DNA from: JANLVI01 sp031363915
Lineage (GTDB): Bacteria; Vulcanimicrobiota; Vulcanimicrobiia; Vulcanimicrobiales; Vulcanimicrobiaceae
DNA length: 64,000 nucleotides
Direction of reading: 5' to 3'
Assembly: GCA_031363915.1 (NCBI GenBank)
Contig: JANLVI010000010.1
Coordinates: forward strand, 169,673 to 233,672
The position numbers and the translations under genes are program-made. The notes beneath the pieces were generated by a model. The model saw nothing but the letters and a program-made list of their open reading frames with translations. It had not been told where the DNA came from and made no database searches. Below are positions 25,731 to 34,855 of the stretch, one piece after another (within the stretch, counting starts at the first letter, position 1; every line of letters starts with the position of its first letter).

Positions 25731-26975
25731 ATGCGTTTTTCCCTCGGCGTGAATTACTGGCCCAGCCGCAGCGCGATGGCGATGTGGCAGCAATTCGATG
25801 CGGGCGAGATTCGCGAAGATTTCGCCCGTATCGCAGGACTCGGACTCGATACGGTCCGGTTCTTCCTGCGCTGGCATGATTTTCAACCCGCGATCGACAC
25901 GATGGACACAACGATGCTCGACCGGCTGGAGAGCGTCGTTACGATCGCGTACGACGCCGGGCTGCGCGTGATGCCGACGCTCTTCTGCGGACACATGAGC
26001 GGCGTCAACTGGCTTCCCGCGTGGACGCTCGATCGCTCGACGACGCACGGTCGCTTTCGAACGATCACGCGCGACGGCGAATCGCCGCACGGCATCGGTG
26101 ATTTCTATACCGGCGAGCTGCTCGACGCGCAAGTGCTGTTCGCGCGCACCGTCGGCGAACGGTTGCGCGCACATCCCGCGATCGTCGCGTGGGATCTGGG
26201 CAACGAGTTTAGCAACTTGCGCGAGCCTACATCGGAGTTCGCTGCGGCGGAGTGGAGCAGGCGGCTTACCACGGCGCTGCGCGAGACATCATCGCTGCCG
26301 GTCACCGCCGGAACGCACGGCGAGGACCTCACGCGCGACCGAAACATTCGCTTCGCCTCGCTCTGCGCGCCGTACGCGTTTGCGACCATGCACGGTTACA
26401 GCGTGTATAGTGCCTTCGCGCGCAACCGGCTCGATCCCGAGGTAGTTCCGTTTCTCTCGCTGCTCGCGCAATCGTTCTCGTTCAAGCCGCTGCTCTTCAC
26501 CGAGTTCGGCAATCCGACGTGTCCGCCGAACAGACTCTCACCATTCGAACGCGTCGCATTGCCCGACGAACCCCCGACGCCGACGATCTCACCGGACGAT
26601 ACGCTCTTCGCAACGTATGCGTGTCTGACCGAAGCCGAGAATGCGGCGTACTGCACGAGCGTGCTCGACCGCCTTCACGCCGATGGACGGCTGGGAGCCT
26701 ACTACTGGTGCTGGGCCGACTACGATACGGCACTGCACGGCGACCCGCCGTTCGATCGAGCGACGCACGAAACGTCATTTGGCATCATCCGCAGCGACGG
26801 CACGGAAAAGCCCGTCGCAGCGGCACTGGCGGCATTCGCTCGCGAAGCTCGCGAGGTCGTCCCCGCGCGTGACATGCCGATGATCTCCGCGACGTACTAC
26901 TATCGCACGCTGCCGACGAGCGCGAAGACGCTCTACGATGCGTTCCTCGGCGCGATCGACGAGCGTCGTACCTAG
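25731..26975 (+). CDS. Glycoside hydrolase, GH5-like (cellulase superfamily)
   Basis: 414-residue TIM-barrel glycoside hydrolase of clan A type. The N-terminal strand LGVNYWP, and FFLRWHDFQP near 44-53, resemble mannanase or galactosidase-like GH5 proteins. The acid/base Glu is E159 in DLGNEFSN and the nucleophile is E258 in LFTEFGNP, both in the expected positions at the ends of strands 4 and 7; YWCWADYD near the end is typical. No signal peptide is seen, so the substrate would be cytosolic (an imported oligosaccharide or a glycoside) unless the start is wrong. Its stop interlocks with the M3 gene stop (CTAG, 26972-26975). Confidence 0.82.
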   Translation: MRFSLGVNYWPSRSAMAMWQQFDAGEIREDFARIAGLGLDTVRFFLRWHDFQPAIDTMDTTMLDRLESVVTIAYDAGLRVMPTLFCGHMSGVNWLPAWTLDRSTTHGRFRTITRDGESPHGIGDFYTGELLDAQVLFARTVGERLRAHPAIVAWDLGNEFSNLREPTSEFAAAEWSRRLTTALRETSSLPVTAGTHGEDLTRDRNIRFASLCAPYAFATMHGYSVYSAFARNRLDPEVVPFLSLLAQSFSFKPLLFTEFGNPTCPPNRLSPFERVALPDEPPTPTISPDDTLFATYACLTEAENAAYCTSVLDRLHADGRLGAYYWCWADYDTALHGDPPFDRATHETSFGIIRSDGTEKPVAAALAAFAREAREVVPARDMPMISATYYYRTLPTSAKTLYDAFLGAIDERRT

Positions 26976-29107
26976 GCGGTTACCGGAAAACCGCGATCGC
27001 GCATCAGAGCCTCGGGGTTGACGTCGCGGCCGCGGAAACGATGGAATGCTTCCTGCGCGGTGATCGTGTTACCGACGCTCATGATCGAGTCGTGTAATCG
27101 CTTGGCAACCATCTTGTCCCACGGGCCGCCCGCTTCCGTGAACGCTTCGTATGCATCCGCCGTAAGCGTATCGGCCCAGATGTAATCGTAGTAGCCCGCC
27201 GCGTAGCCTTCGCCCGCGAAGATGTGCCCGAAGTGCGTCGGGCGATGACGCATCACGATCTCACTCGGCATCTCGAGTTCCGCCATTGCCGATTTCTCGA
27301 AGGCGGCGGGGTCGATCGCCTGCCCCGTGGCTGCGAGATGGATCTTCATATCGTACAGCGCGGAACTCAAGTACTCGACCGTGCCGAACCCTTGATTGAA
27401 CGTGCGCGCCTTCGCGATTTTGGCGATCAATTCGGGCGGCATCGGCTTGCCGGTCTCGTGATGGAGCGCGAAGCGGTCGAGCACCTCGCGTGTGGGCAAC
27501 CAGCGTTCGTTGAGCTGGCTTGGGAACTCGACGAAGTCGCGTGCGACGGCCGTCCCGGCGAGCGTCGGATACGTGACGCTCGAATTGAGCCCGTGCAACG
27601 CGTGGCCGAATTCGTGGAACATCGTGACCGCATCGCTCCACGAGATGAGGACCGGCTGACCGGGCGCGGCTTTGATGAAGTTGGAGTTGTTCGAGACGAT
27701 CGGCGTGACCGCTCCCGTGGCGCGCTCTTGGGTGCGGTACTCCGACATCCACGCGCCGGAATTCTTGCCTTCGCGTGCGTACGGATCGAAATACCACAAG
27801 CCGACATGTTCGCCGCCGCGGCGCACGTCGTAGACAGTCATATCGGGTTGGTACACCGGCACGTCCGTCACGGGGACGAACTCAAACCCGTAGAGCTGTC
27901 CGGCCGTCCAGAACATGCCTTTGCGCACGTTGTCGAGTGCCAGGTATTGCTTGACCTCGTTCTGATCGAGATCGTATTTGGCTTTGCGGACTTTTTCAGC
28001 GTAGAAACGATAGTCCCACGGCGCGATTTTGAACGTACCGCCTTCGGCGACGACGATCGCCTGCATATCGGCGACCTCTTCGCGCGCGCGGGCGACGGCC
28101 GCCGGCAACACGCGCATCATGAGCGCCATCGCCGCATCCGGCGTCTTCGCCATGTTGGTCGACGTACTCCAATGCGCGTAGGTCGGAAACCCGAGCAGTT
28201 GCGCCTTCTGCGCGCGTAGCTGCAAGATGCTGGTGATCGCGGCCTTGTTGTCGTGCGCGTCGTTATTGTCGCCGCGCGAGATCCACATGCGCCAGCCGCG
28301 CTCGCGCAAATCGCGATGGCTCGCGTACGTGAGGAACGGCTCCATCGACGAGCGCGTGTTCGTAATGACCCACTTGCCCGCGTGACCGTGTTCGCCGGCC
28401 GCCTGCGCGGCGCCGGCTTCGAGCTGATCCGAGAGTCCCGCAAGGTCGCTCTTACGGTCGAGCACCAACACGCCCGACTCCTCATCTGCAAGTTCGTTTT
28501 GCGAGAACTGCGTGTAGAGCGAGGCTAGTTTCTGGTTGATCGCGGCGAGCTGCTTCTTGCGCGGCGCGTCGAGCGCGGCGCCCTCGCTCACGTAATGCGT
28601 GTAGACGACGTCAGTGAGGCGCTGGGCCTCCGGCGAGAGGCCGCTGGTCGCACGCGCGTCGTAGACCGCCTTGATGCGGGCGAACACGGTGCTGTTTTGA
28701 ATTTGTTCGTCGGAGAACGCGGCGAGGATCGGCGTCATCTCGACTTGCAGCTTGCGCATCGAACCGCGGTTCATCGTGCTCGTAAATGTACCGAAGAGCG
28801 TGCCGACGCGCGCGAGTTCGCGGCCCGATGTTTCAAGCGCCAGCACAGTATTCTCGAAGGTCGGCGCCGCCGTGCTCGCTGCAATGCGCGCGGTCTCAGT
28901 GCGGTGCACGTCCATGGCGGCCAGCAGCGCGGCTTTGAAGTCTTCGACCTTGACGCGGTCGAACGGCGGAACCCCGCCGTGCGGTCCGGTCCACGGCGCG
29001 AGCAGCGGCGAGCTAGTACTCTCCACGGCGGCCTCGACAAAGGAAGGAAGGGACACCACGGTAACTGCAAGCGCGCTTGCTGCGGTGAGAAACGAACAAC
29101 GCTGCAT
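26972..29107 (-). CDS. M3 family zinc oligopeptidase (dipeptidyl carboxypeptidase-like), exported
   Basis: 711-residue thimet/Dcp-type metallopeptidase. The N-terminus is a signal peptide (core ASALAVTVVSL, cleavage near VEA). The zinc site HEFGH is at 498-502, followed by the M3 downstream ligand region FVEFPSQLNE. M3 enzymes trim short oligopeptides; Dcp-type members release C-terminal dipeptides. The export signal puts it in the periplasm, where with the M13 and S10 enzymes of this window it would process peptides. The start ATG at 29107 is preceded by AGGAGT. It converges with the glycoside hydrolase, sharing the stop tetranucleotide. Confidence 0.94.
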   Translation of the reverse strand: MQRCSFLTAASALAVTVVSLPSFVEAAVESTSSPLLAPWTGPHGGVPPFDRVKVEDFKAALLAAMDVHRTETARIAASTAAPTFENTVLALETSGRELARVGTLFGTFTSTMNRGSMRKLQVEMTPILAAFSDEQIQNSTVFARIKAVYDARATSGLSPEAQRLTDVVYTHYVSEGAALDAPRKKQLAAINQKLASLYTQFSQNELADEESGVLVLDRKSDLAGLSDQLEAGAAQAAGEHGHAGKWVITNTRSSMEPFLTYASHRDLRERGWRMWISRGDNNDAHDNKAAITSILQLRAQKAQLLGFPTYAHWSTSTNMAKTPDAAMALMMRVLPAAVARAREEVADMQAIVVAEGGTFKIAPWDYRFYAEKVRKAKYDLDQNEVKQYLALDNVRKGMFWTAGQLYGFEFVPVTDVPVYQPDMTVYDVRRGGEHVGLWYFDPYAREGKNSGAWMSEYRTQERATGAVTPIVSNNSNFIKAAPGQPVLISWSDAVTMFHEFGHALHGLNSSVTYPTLAGTAVARDFVEFPSQLNERWLPTREVLDRFALHHETGKPMPPELIAKIAKARTFNQGFGTVEYLSSALYDMKIHLAATGQAIDPAAFEKSAMAELEMPSEIVMRHRPTHFGHIFAGEGYAAGYYDYIWADTLTADAYEAFTEAGGPWDKMVAKRLHDSIMSVGNTITAQEAFHRFRGRDVNPEALMRDRGFPVTA

Positions 29108-29171
29108 GACAAACTCCTGACAACATAGTGTACATTCTTTTGCGAGAGGCCGTGAAAAAGCCCGTCGCCGG

Positions 29172-29780
29172 CTAACTCGGCCGGATCATCTCGAAGAGTC
29201 CGGTGACCTCCGCGTAGTCGCCGCGATAACCGCAGCGCGCGATCGGCCGCGCGGCGGCCGTGTCGAATCGGCCGTCGATGAGGAACGCCGGATTGATGTG
29301 GACACCGACGACTTGGCCGAGCACGAGATACGATTCGAGCGCATCACCCGCCAGATCGTGGAGCGGAAGAATCTGGACGACTTTGCATTCGAATGCAGCC
29401 GCGGCCCGCGCGACCCGCGGCGGTTTCACGAGCGTCGATGCCGCAGGCTCAAGGCCCACGAGCGCCATCTCGTTGATATCGTGCGAAACGTTGGCAGAGG
29501 TAGCATTCATCAACTCGGCAAGATCGCGCGTGACCATGTTGCAAACAAATTCGCCGGTCGCCTCGGCGTTGGAGACGCTGTCTTTGCGACCTTCGCTGCT
29601 AAAGCCGACGATCGGCGGACTCGAATTGAACCCGTTGAAAAAACTGTACGGCGCAAGATTGACCAATCCGTCGACGTCAACCGTGGAGACCCAACCGATC
29701 GGACGCGGCGCGAGGATCGCTTTGAATGGGTCGTGCGCAAGTCCGTGTCCCAGGCGCGTCTCGTAAAAGTAGGTTTCCAC
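29172..29780 (-). CDS. Flavin reductase-like, FMN-binding split-barrel protein
   Basis: 202 residues, with LAPRPIGWVSTVDVDGLVN and APYSFFNGFNSSPP, the FMN-binding split-barrel pattern of the flavin reductase/DIM6-NTAB group. Such proteins reduce FMN with NAD(P)H for a partner monooxygenase or act as flavin-dependent reductases. It starts 2 bases after the end of the cupin gene, with GAGGA upstream of the ATG inside that gene, so the two are co-transcribed. Substrate unknown. Confidence 0.9.
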   Translation of the reverse strand: METYFYETRLGHGLAHDPFKAILAPRPIGWVSTVDVDGLVNLAPYSFFNGFNSSPPIVGFSSEGRKDSVSNAEATGEFVCNMVTRDLAELMNATSANVSHDINEMALVGLEPAASTLVKPPRVARAAAAFECKVVQILPLHDLAGDALESYLVLGQVVGVHINPAFLIDGRFDTAAARPIARCGYRGDYAEVTGLFEMIRPS

Positions 29781-29782
29781 CG

Positions 29783-30264
29783 CTAGCCGTCCTCGCCGTC
29801 GTAGTACGAAAGATGGTCGCCGCGGATCATTACGCGTTTGGGCGACTCGAGCACATATTTGTTGCTGTCGGGAAAATGCGCCGATTCGCCCAGCGGATTA
29901 TCCGCAACGACGTGCACGATCAAATCGACATCGCAATCGTTGATGAGTTGGTGTGCTTCACCGGGTTGAAACAGCAACGCATCGCCCGCGACGATTCGTT
30001 CCGAACCGCTATCGTCGCGCATGCAGCCGCTATCGGAGATGACGTAATAAAACTCCCACTGCATGCCGTGCGAATGGAACGGATACGGCATTTTCCCGAG
30101 TGGAACGCGCAATATTTCGACATCGACGGGGTGACGTTCGAGCAGATCGGTCGACTGGGTTTCCGCCCGAGCGCCCCGGAAATCTGTTTGCCCGCGCCGG
30201 CAAATTTGCCGCTCGGAGATGACCAGGTAAGCTCATCGAGCGCCTCCGAGTTGACTTTGCGCAT
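29783..30264 (-). pseudogene. Cupin-domain protein gene with a -1 frameshift
   Basis: The N-terminal part (ATG 30264, MRKVNSEALDELTW ... ISGALGRKP) and the C-terminal part (QSTDLLERHPVDVEILR ... SYYDGEDG) are in different frames. The break is at about 30155-30162, where AAACCCAG lacks one C relative to an uninterrupted frame. Restoring one base gives a 160-residue cupin with metal-binding HSHGMQWEFYYV and FQPGEAHQL, the usual length for this group. Either the gene is inactivated or a homopolymer C was lost in sequencing. Without repair, only about 109 residues could be made from a weak TTG at 30112. Cupins of this type often bind a metal and a small acid; function unknown. Confidence 0.8.
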
Positions 30265-30394
30265 CACTCGTCGTCCGACTGCGCGAAATCGTGCAACGCG
30301 TGAACCGAGGGCGTAAAGCAGTACGCGCCCGTGAGCGGCGTGCTGTACGCCGGAAAAGCCGTGCTCATGCGTTATGTTTTGCACCTCGAGCGGC

Positions 30395-32908
30395 TTACTT
30401 CCCGGCAAGAAAACGCGCGAGATACGGGGCCGTGCGGCTGGCCGAAACGCAAGCGACGTCCCGCGGCGCTCCCTGGGCGACGATCGCGCCACCTGCCGCG
30501 CCCGCGCCCGGACCGATATCGATCACCCAGTCGCTTCCGGCGACGACGCGCATATCGTGCTCGATGACGATCACCGTGTTGCCCGCATCGACGAGCCCAT
30601 CGAGTTGCACCATCAGTCGCTCGACATCGGCGGGATGCAATCCGGTCGTGGGTTCGTCGAGTACGTAGAGCGTCTCGCCGCGCTGCGTGCGCTGCAACTC
30701 CGTTGCAAGTTTGATCCGCTGCGCTTCGCCGCCGGAGAGTTCCGTTGCCGGCTGTCCCAAACGCAAATACCCCAGGCCCACGTCGCGCAGAACGCGTAGC
30801 GGACGCGCGACCTGCGGTTCACCGGCGAAGAAATCGGCGGCCTCATCGACCGTGAGGGCGAGCACGTCGGCGATGGATTTCCCGCAAAATTTGATCGTGA
30901 GCGTCTCATCGTTGTAGCGGCTTCCGTGGCAGGTCGGGCACGGCGCGTAGACGCTGGCGAGAAACAACAGCTCGACCATAACGAAACCTTCGCCGGCGCA
31001 CGTCGCGCAGCGTCCTTTGGCGACGTTGAACGAAAAGCGGCCCGCGTCGAACTTCCGCGATCGGGCTCGTTGTGTCGCGGCGAAGAGCTTGCGTACGCCG
31101 TCGAAAAGTCCGGTGTACGTGGCAAGATTCGAACGCGGCGTGCGGCCGATCGGTTTCTGATCGACGCGCACGAGCCGCTTGATCCGTTCCATGCCGCCGG
31201 CGATCGTGCCACCCGTGCGAACCAGCGGCGCGCGCTCAAGTGCCTCACCTTCATCGTCCAGGTCGTCGATATGCGACCCCAGGTTTTCGGCGACGAGTTC
31301 GACGAGTGCCTGACTGACGAGGCTCGACTTGCCCGAGCCGGACACGCCGGTCACCGTAGTAAATACGCCGAGCGGAAATACGACGTCGAGTCCATGCAGA
31401 TTGTTGCGCGTGATGCCGACGAGGCGCAGCGACCCGGTTGGCAGGCGCGATGACGTGAGCGCGAACGGCTTTCGATCGAAGAGATGCGCGCGTGTCATGG
31501 ATTCATCGACACGGGCCAGACCCGCCGGTGGGCCGCTATAGAGGACCGTGCCGCCATGTTCGCCCGCTGCCGGGCCGACGTCGACGATCCAGTCGGCGTG
31601 CCGGATCACATCGAGTTCGTGTTCGACGACGAAGAGCGAATTGCCCGAGGCTTTGAGCCGGCCGAGTGCGCGCAGCAGCGCCTCCGTGTCTGCCGGATGT
31701 AATCCGGCCGAGGGCTCGTCGAGCACGTACACGACGCCGAAAAGATTCGAGCGCACTTGCGTCGCGAGCCGTAAACGCTGCAATTCACCCGGCGAGAGCG
31801 TCGGCGTACTGCGCTCGATTGTGAGATAGCCAAGCCCTAAATCCGCAACGACCGCAAGACGCGCCACAAGATCGCTTGCGATTCGCTGCACGACCAGCGC
31901 GAGTTCGGGATGGTCGCGGGCGCGCTGCGCGTGCTCGGCGTCGGATTCGTCCGCATACGGTTGTAGCAATTCAGCGAGTCGCGCGAGCGGCAGGCGCACC
32001 ATCTCGGCGAAATCCAATTGCGCGAACCTCACTGACAGCGATTCGCGTCGCAGGCGTTTGCCGTGGCAGAGCGGGCAGTCGTCGTTGATGAGGAACTGCG
32101 AGACGCGCTTTTTCATCAGCGGGCTTTGCGTATTGGCGAAAGTCTGAAGCACATGGCGTTTGGCACTTATGAAGGTGCCCATATAGCTCGGCTCTTCTTT
32201 TCGTTTGAGCGCGCGCCGCGTTTCCTGCGGCGTATAGCCCGCGTAGACCGGAACCGTGGGCGCGTCACCTGTAAAGAGCAGCCAATCGCGATCTTTTTTC
32301 GGCAACTCGCCCCACGGCCGATCGACATCGTAACCGAGCGTTACGGCGATATCGCGCAGATTCTGTCCGTGCCACGCGGTCGGCCACGCTGCAATCGCGC
32401 GCTCCCGAATCGTGAGCGACGGATCGGGGACCATCGAGCGTTCCGTTACGTCATAGATGCGTCCGAGACCGTGGCAGCGCGGGCACGCACCCTCGGGCGT
32501 GTTCGGCGAAAATGCCTCCGCCGCGAGATGCGGCTGTTTGGACGGATAGGTCCCGGCGCGAGAGTACAACATGCGCAAGAGATTGGCGAGTGTGGTGACG
32601 CTGCCGACGGAGGAGCGAGTCGTCGGTGAACCGCGTTGTTGCTGGAGTGCGACGGCTGGCGGCAATCCGTCGATTTCATCGACGTCCGGGACGGCCATTT
32701 GATGGAAGAGCCGTCGCGCATACGGCGAGACGGATTCTAAGTATCGCCGCTGCGCTTCGGCATAGAGGGTGCTAAAGGCAAGCGACGATTTTCCCGAACC
32801 GGAGACGCCCGTAAAAACGACCAGCGCCTCGCGCGGCACTTCGAGGTCGACGTTCTTGAGATTGTGCTCGCGCGCACCGCGAACGCAGACGAAACCAGGC
32901 TTCTGCAT
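30395..32908 (-). CDS. UvrA-family ABC ATPase (short UvrA paralogue)
   Basis: 837 residues from ATG 32908, which has GGAGA just upstream; sequence before it is not family-like. It has two ABC ATPase halves: Walker A GVSGSGKSS at 34-42 and again in the second half, signatures LSPGELQRL and LSGGEAQRI, and Walker B VLDEPSAGLHP and VLDEPTTGLHP. The insertion zinc site is partial (CPRCHG, CPLCHG) and the second zinc finger is present (CATCAGEG ... CPTCHG). It is about 100 residues shorter than housekeeping UvrA, so it is more likely a UvrA-like paralogue (class linked to drug or DNA-adduct tolerance) than the main excinuclease subunit. Stand-alone gene. Confidence 0.88.
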   Translation of the reverse strand: MQKPGFVCVRGAREHNLKNVDLEVPREALVVFTGVSGSGKSSLAFSTLYAEAQRRYLESVSPYARRLFHQMAVPDVDEIDGLPPAVALQQQRGSPTTRSSVGSVTTLANLLRMLYSRAGTYPSKQPHLAAEAFSPNTPEGACPRCHGLGRIYDVTERSMVPDPSLTIRERAIAAWPTAWHGQNLRDIAVTLGYDVDRPWGELPKKDRDWLLFTGDAPTVPVYAGYTPQETRRALKRKEEPSYMGTFISAKRHVLQTFANTQSPLMKKRVSQFLINDDCPLCHGKRLRRESLSVRFAQLDFAEMVRLPLARLAELLQPYADESDAEHAQRARDHPELALVVQRIASDLVARLAVVADLGLGYLTIERSTPTLSPGELQRLRLATQVRSNLFGVVYVLDEPSAGLHPADTEALLRALGRLKASGNSLFVVEHELDVIRHADWIVDVGPAAGEHGGTVLYSGPPAGLARVDESMTRAHLFDRKPFALTSSRLPTGSLRLVGITRNNLHGLDVVFPLGVFTTVTGVSGSGKSSLVSQALVELVAENLGSHIDDLDDEGEALERAPLVRTGGTIAGGMERIKRLVRVDQKPIGRTPRSNLATYTGLFDGVRKLFAATQRARSRKFDAGRFSFNVAKGRCATCAGEGFVMVELLFLASVYAPCPTCHGSRYNDETLTIKFCGKSIADVLALTVDEAADFFAGEPQVARPLRVLRDVGLGYLRLGQPATELSGGEAQRIKLATELQRTQRGETLYVLDEPTTGLHPADVERLMVQLDGLVDAGNTVIVIEHDMRVVAGSDWVIDIGPGAGAAGGAIVAQGAPRDVACVSASRTAPYLARFLAGK

Positions 32909-33005
32909 AGTTCTCCATAGCCGGAAAGGCCAAATTCCAATCGGATGAAGCGGGCGCTGGGGATTCGGATCGAAAAGTGGCTTCACCGCCGGACTTACGA
33001 TAGCT

Positions 33006-33305
33006 GGAATTCACATTCTGGTTGGGACGCGCGAAGGCGCGTTTGTCCTCACGTCGGTCGGGCGGCCAAGACGCCGCGCTCTTCCGCTCCACCGACGGCG
33101 GCCATCCGTGGACCGAATGGAGCGGCAATCTGCCGAGCGAATTCGGTTTCCCGATCGACGTGCACGATTTGCCCGTAGTCGCTCTTCCGGCGCAATTGCA
33201 CGTGCAGCTACGACGCCCGCTCGACACGTCGCTTCCACAAGCCGTTTGCGTCGGCGAGGAGCTCCTCGCCGTGGCGCGACGGCCGGCGGTCGACAGAACG
33301 CAATC
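33006..33305 (+). pseudogene. Remnants of a BNR-repeat (sialidase-like) gene fused to MoaD-like remnants
   Basis: Two frames carry recognisable pieces. Positions 33015-33062 read ILVGTREGAFVLTS, the N-terminus of WD40/BNR-like exo-alpha-sialidase proteins. From about 33078 a different frame reads DAALFRSTDGG and then WSGNLPSEFGFPIDVH, two separated internal motifs of the same family now joined. It then runs directly into VVALPAQLHVQLR and SLPQAVCVGEELLAV, which resemble the first and last strands of a MoaD/ThiS-like protein; a MoaD-like gene commonly follows the BNR gene in other genomes. I read this as a gene pair collapsed by several internal deletions. It also explains the otherwise empty stretch 32909-33412. 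Confidence 0.6.
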
Positions 33306-33412
33306 GATGATCCGATCCAGCATTGATAAAGTTTGGATGAGAGGCGCTACACCGTTTCAGTGCAATGCGTTACCATCACATTCCGCTATCATTCACTACC
33401 GGAGGAATATCG

Positions 33413-33703
33413 ATGAACATCCGCATGCTCGCCCTCGCGGGCGTAATTACTGGGATCGGCTGCGCAACCGCCGTTTCAGCTACCCACCCCACGCCCGCCT
33501 CAGCACAGATGATCAACCAGGTTCGACCAAACGGCCCGAGCGACCGCAATCTGCGTGGTGTGCGTCGGCGACTCGAAGGCTTGATCGACCAACTGCAGCG
33601 CGACCAAAGCGACTATGGCGGCCATCGCGTCAAGGCGATCGCCGATCTCCAGCAAGCCCGTGCTGAAATCGTAGCCGCGCTGGGCGACGACCGCGGCCAC
33701 TAA
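33413..33703 (+). CDS. Small secreted protein of unknown function, 96 residues
   Basis: ATG at 33413 with an excellent GGAGGA 6 bases upstream. Residues 1-31 are a signal peptide (core LALAGVITGIG, cleavage near ASA/QM). The mature part is a short helical segment rich in Arg, Asp and Gln (LRGVRRRLEGLIDQLQRDQSD, then ADLQQARAEIVAAL), likely one helical hairpin. Family not recognised. Stand-alone; a weak hairpin (GAGAGCC ... GGCTCTC) after the stop may be its terminator. Confidence 0.75.
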   Translation: MNIRMLALAGVITGIGCATAVSATHPTPASAQMINQVRPNGPSDRNLRGVRRRLEGLIDQLQRDQSDYGGHRVKAIADLQQARAEIVAALGDDRGH

Positions 33704-33821
33704 GCCTTCGACACCGGAGAGCCGCTCGCTCGGCTCTCCGGTCTGCCGGTAACCAGAGCGGCAGCTGCGATACCGCTCCCGAACGGCTTGCGCGTCCAGT
33801 TATCCGGACAGAAGGCATGCA

Positions 33822-34073
33822 ATGGATTTCCTCGATTCACTGGACCGCTCGGCCATCGACGGGCTGGAGCCGATTGCAGAATCCGACCAATTTGCGATCT
33901 ACGCCGTTGGCTCGGACACCTATCTCCTCGTCCAACGGCACGGGTCGACACCATGGACGGCCCTACGCCTCTCGGGCGACGGCATGTTCCGCGTCGGCTC
34001 ACTATTGATGGACGCGATGCGTCACCTCTATCGCGACGTCGCATCGAATCTCTCGCCGAGCGCTCGCCGATAA
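33822..34073 (+). CDS. Hypothetical protein, 83 residues
   Basis: Begins MDFLDSLDRSAIDGLEP with GAAGG about 8 bases upstream. It is a compact, soluble-looking sequence with a beta-rich centre (FAIYAVGSDTYLLVQRH) and a helical end. No family recognised. It lies between the small secreted protein and the carbonic anhydrase, all on the plus strand but separated by 118 and 279 bases, so an operon is not obvious. Confidence 0.5.
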   Translation: MDFLDSLDRSAIDGLEPIAESDQFAIYAVGSDTYLLVQRHGSTPWTALRLSGDGMFRVGSLLMDAMRHLYRDVASNLSPSARR

Positions 34074-34352
34074 CTATAACCGTAGAACCGAAACCCAACC
34101 AACCGTAGCCGTTCTCGGCCACACGAGGGTCCGTGCCCGCCGCCGGCGGGGAGCGGCCCGTGCCGCACTCGATCGCTCATCCTGCGAACTCACGAAGAGT
34201 GAAGTTGTCGCGGTGATCGCGTTGCACTGCCGATGACATCGATCATCCGCGGATCGCCGCAGGTCACCCGATCCGGTCGCAGCGCTCTACCGCATTGTCC
34301 GCGCGGTTGCATAAAGCGGGGTGCCGCGCAGACTCAAGCGAAACTGTCGGTT

Positions 34353-34847
34353 GTGAAGTCTGCGATTGATGAACTTCTCGAAGTGGCCGTCACGCACGAA
34401 GCAGATTTCGAGGGACAACGGGCCGTTATTCCGTCCAAACACGTCACCGTCGTCACGTGCATGGACTCGCGCATCGACAACTTCCGCGTCTTCGGTTTGG
34501 ACTCAGGCGAAGCGCATATTTTGCGGAATGCCGGCGGCCTTGTGACCGATGATGTGTTGCGCTCGCTTGTCCTCTCGCAGCGGATCCTCCAGACGCGCGA
34601 AGTGATCTTGATGCATCACACCGATTGCGGTCTGCACGGCGTCGACGAATCGGCATTTCGCGCGGAGATCGTGGCCGAGACGGGCGACGAACCACCGTAC
34701 CCCTTCGGCGCGTTCAGCGACATCAACGAGGCCGTACGGCAAGCGATTTTGCGCGTACGCGGACACAAGTATCTCCCCCATCGCGACCACGTGCGCGGGT
34801 TCGTCTACGACGTCGAAAACGGGCATCTGCGGGAAGTGCTCGTCTAG
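34353..34847 (+). CDS. Beta-carbonic anhydrase (Rv1284-like)
   Basis: 164 residues from GTG 34353. Zinc ligands and catalytic pair are visible: C36, D38 and R40 in TCMDSRID, then H89 and C92 in HHTDCG. It interconverts CO2 and bicarbonate in the cytosol. An in-frame ATG at 34233 would add 40 residues of basic, unconserved sequence; the shorter start gives the length typical of the mycobacterial Rv1284-type enzymes, though no clear ribosome site is seen. The 279 bases upstream (34074-34352) show no other gene. It converges on the PhyH gene with 8 bases between. Confidence 0.9.
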   Translation: MKSAIDELLEVAVTHEADFEGQRAVIPSKHVTVVTCMDSRIDNFRVFGLDSGEAHILRNAGGLVTDDVLRSLVLSQRILQTREVILMHHTDCGLHGVDESAFRAEIVAETGDEPPYPFGAFSDINEAVRQAILRVRGHKYLPHRDHVRGFVYDVENGHLREVLV

Positions 34848-34855
34848 CCGCAACT

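Noticed and set aside
27224..28219. A 331-codon frame antisense to the M3 peptidase gene
   Set aside because: Same antisense composition; the HEFGH-containing gene explains the region.
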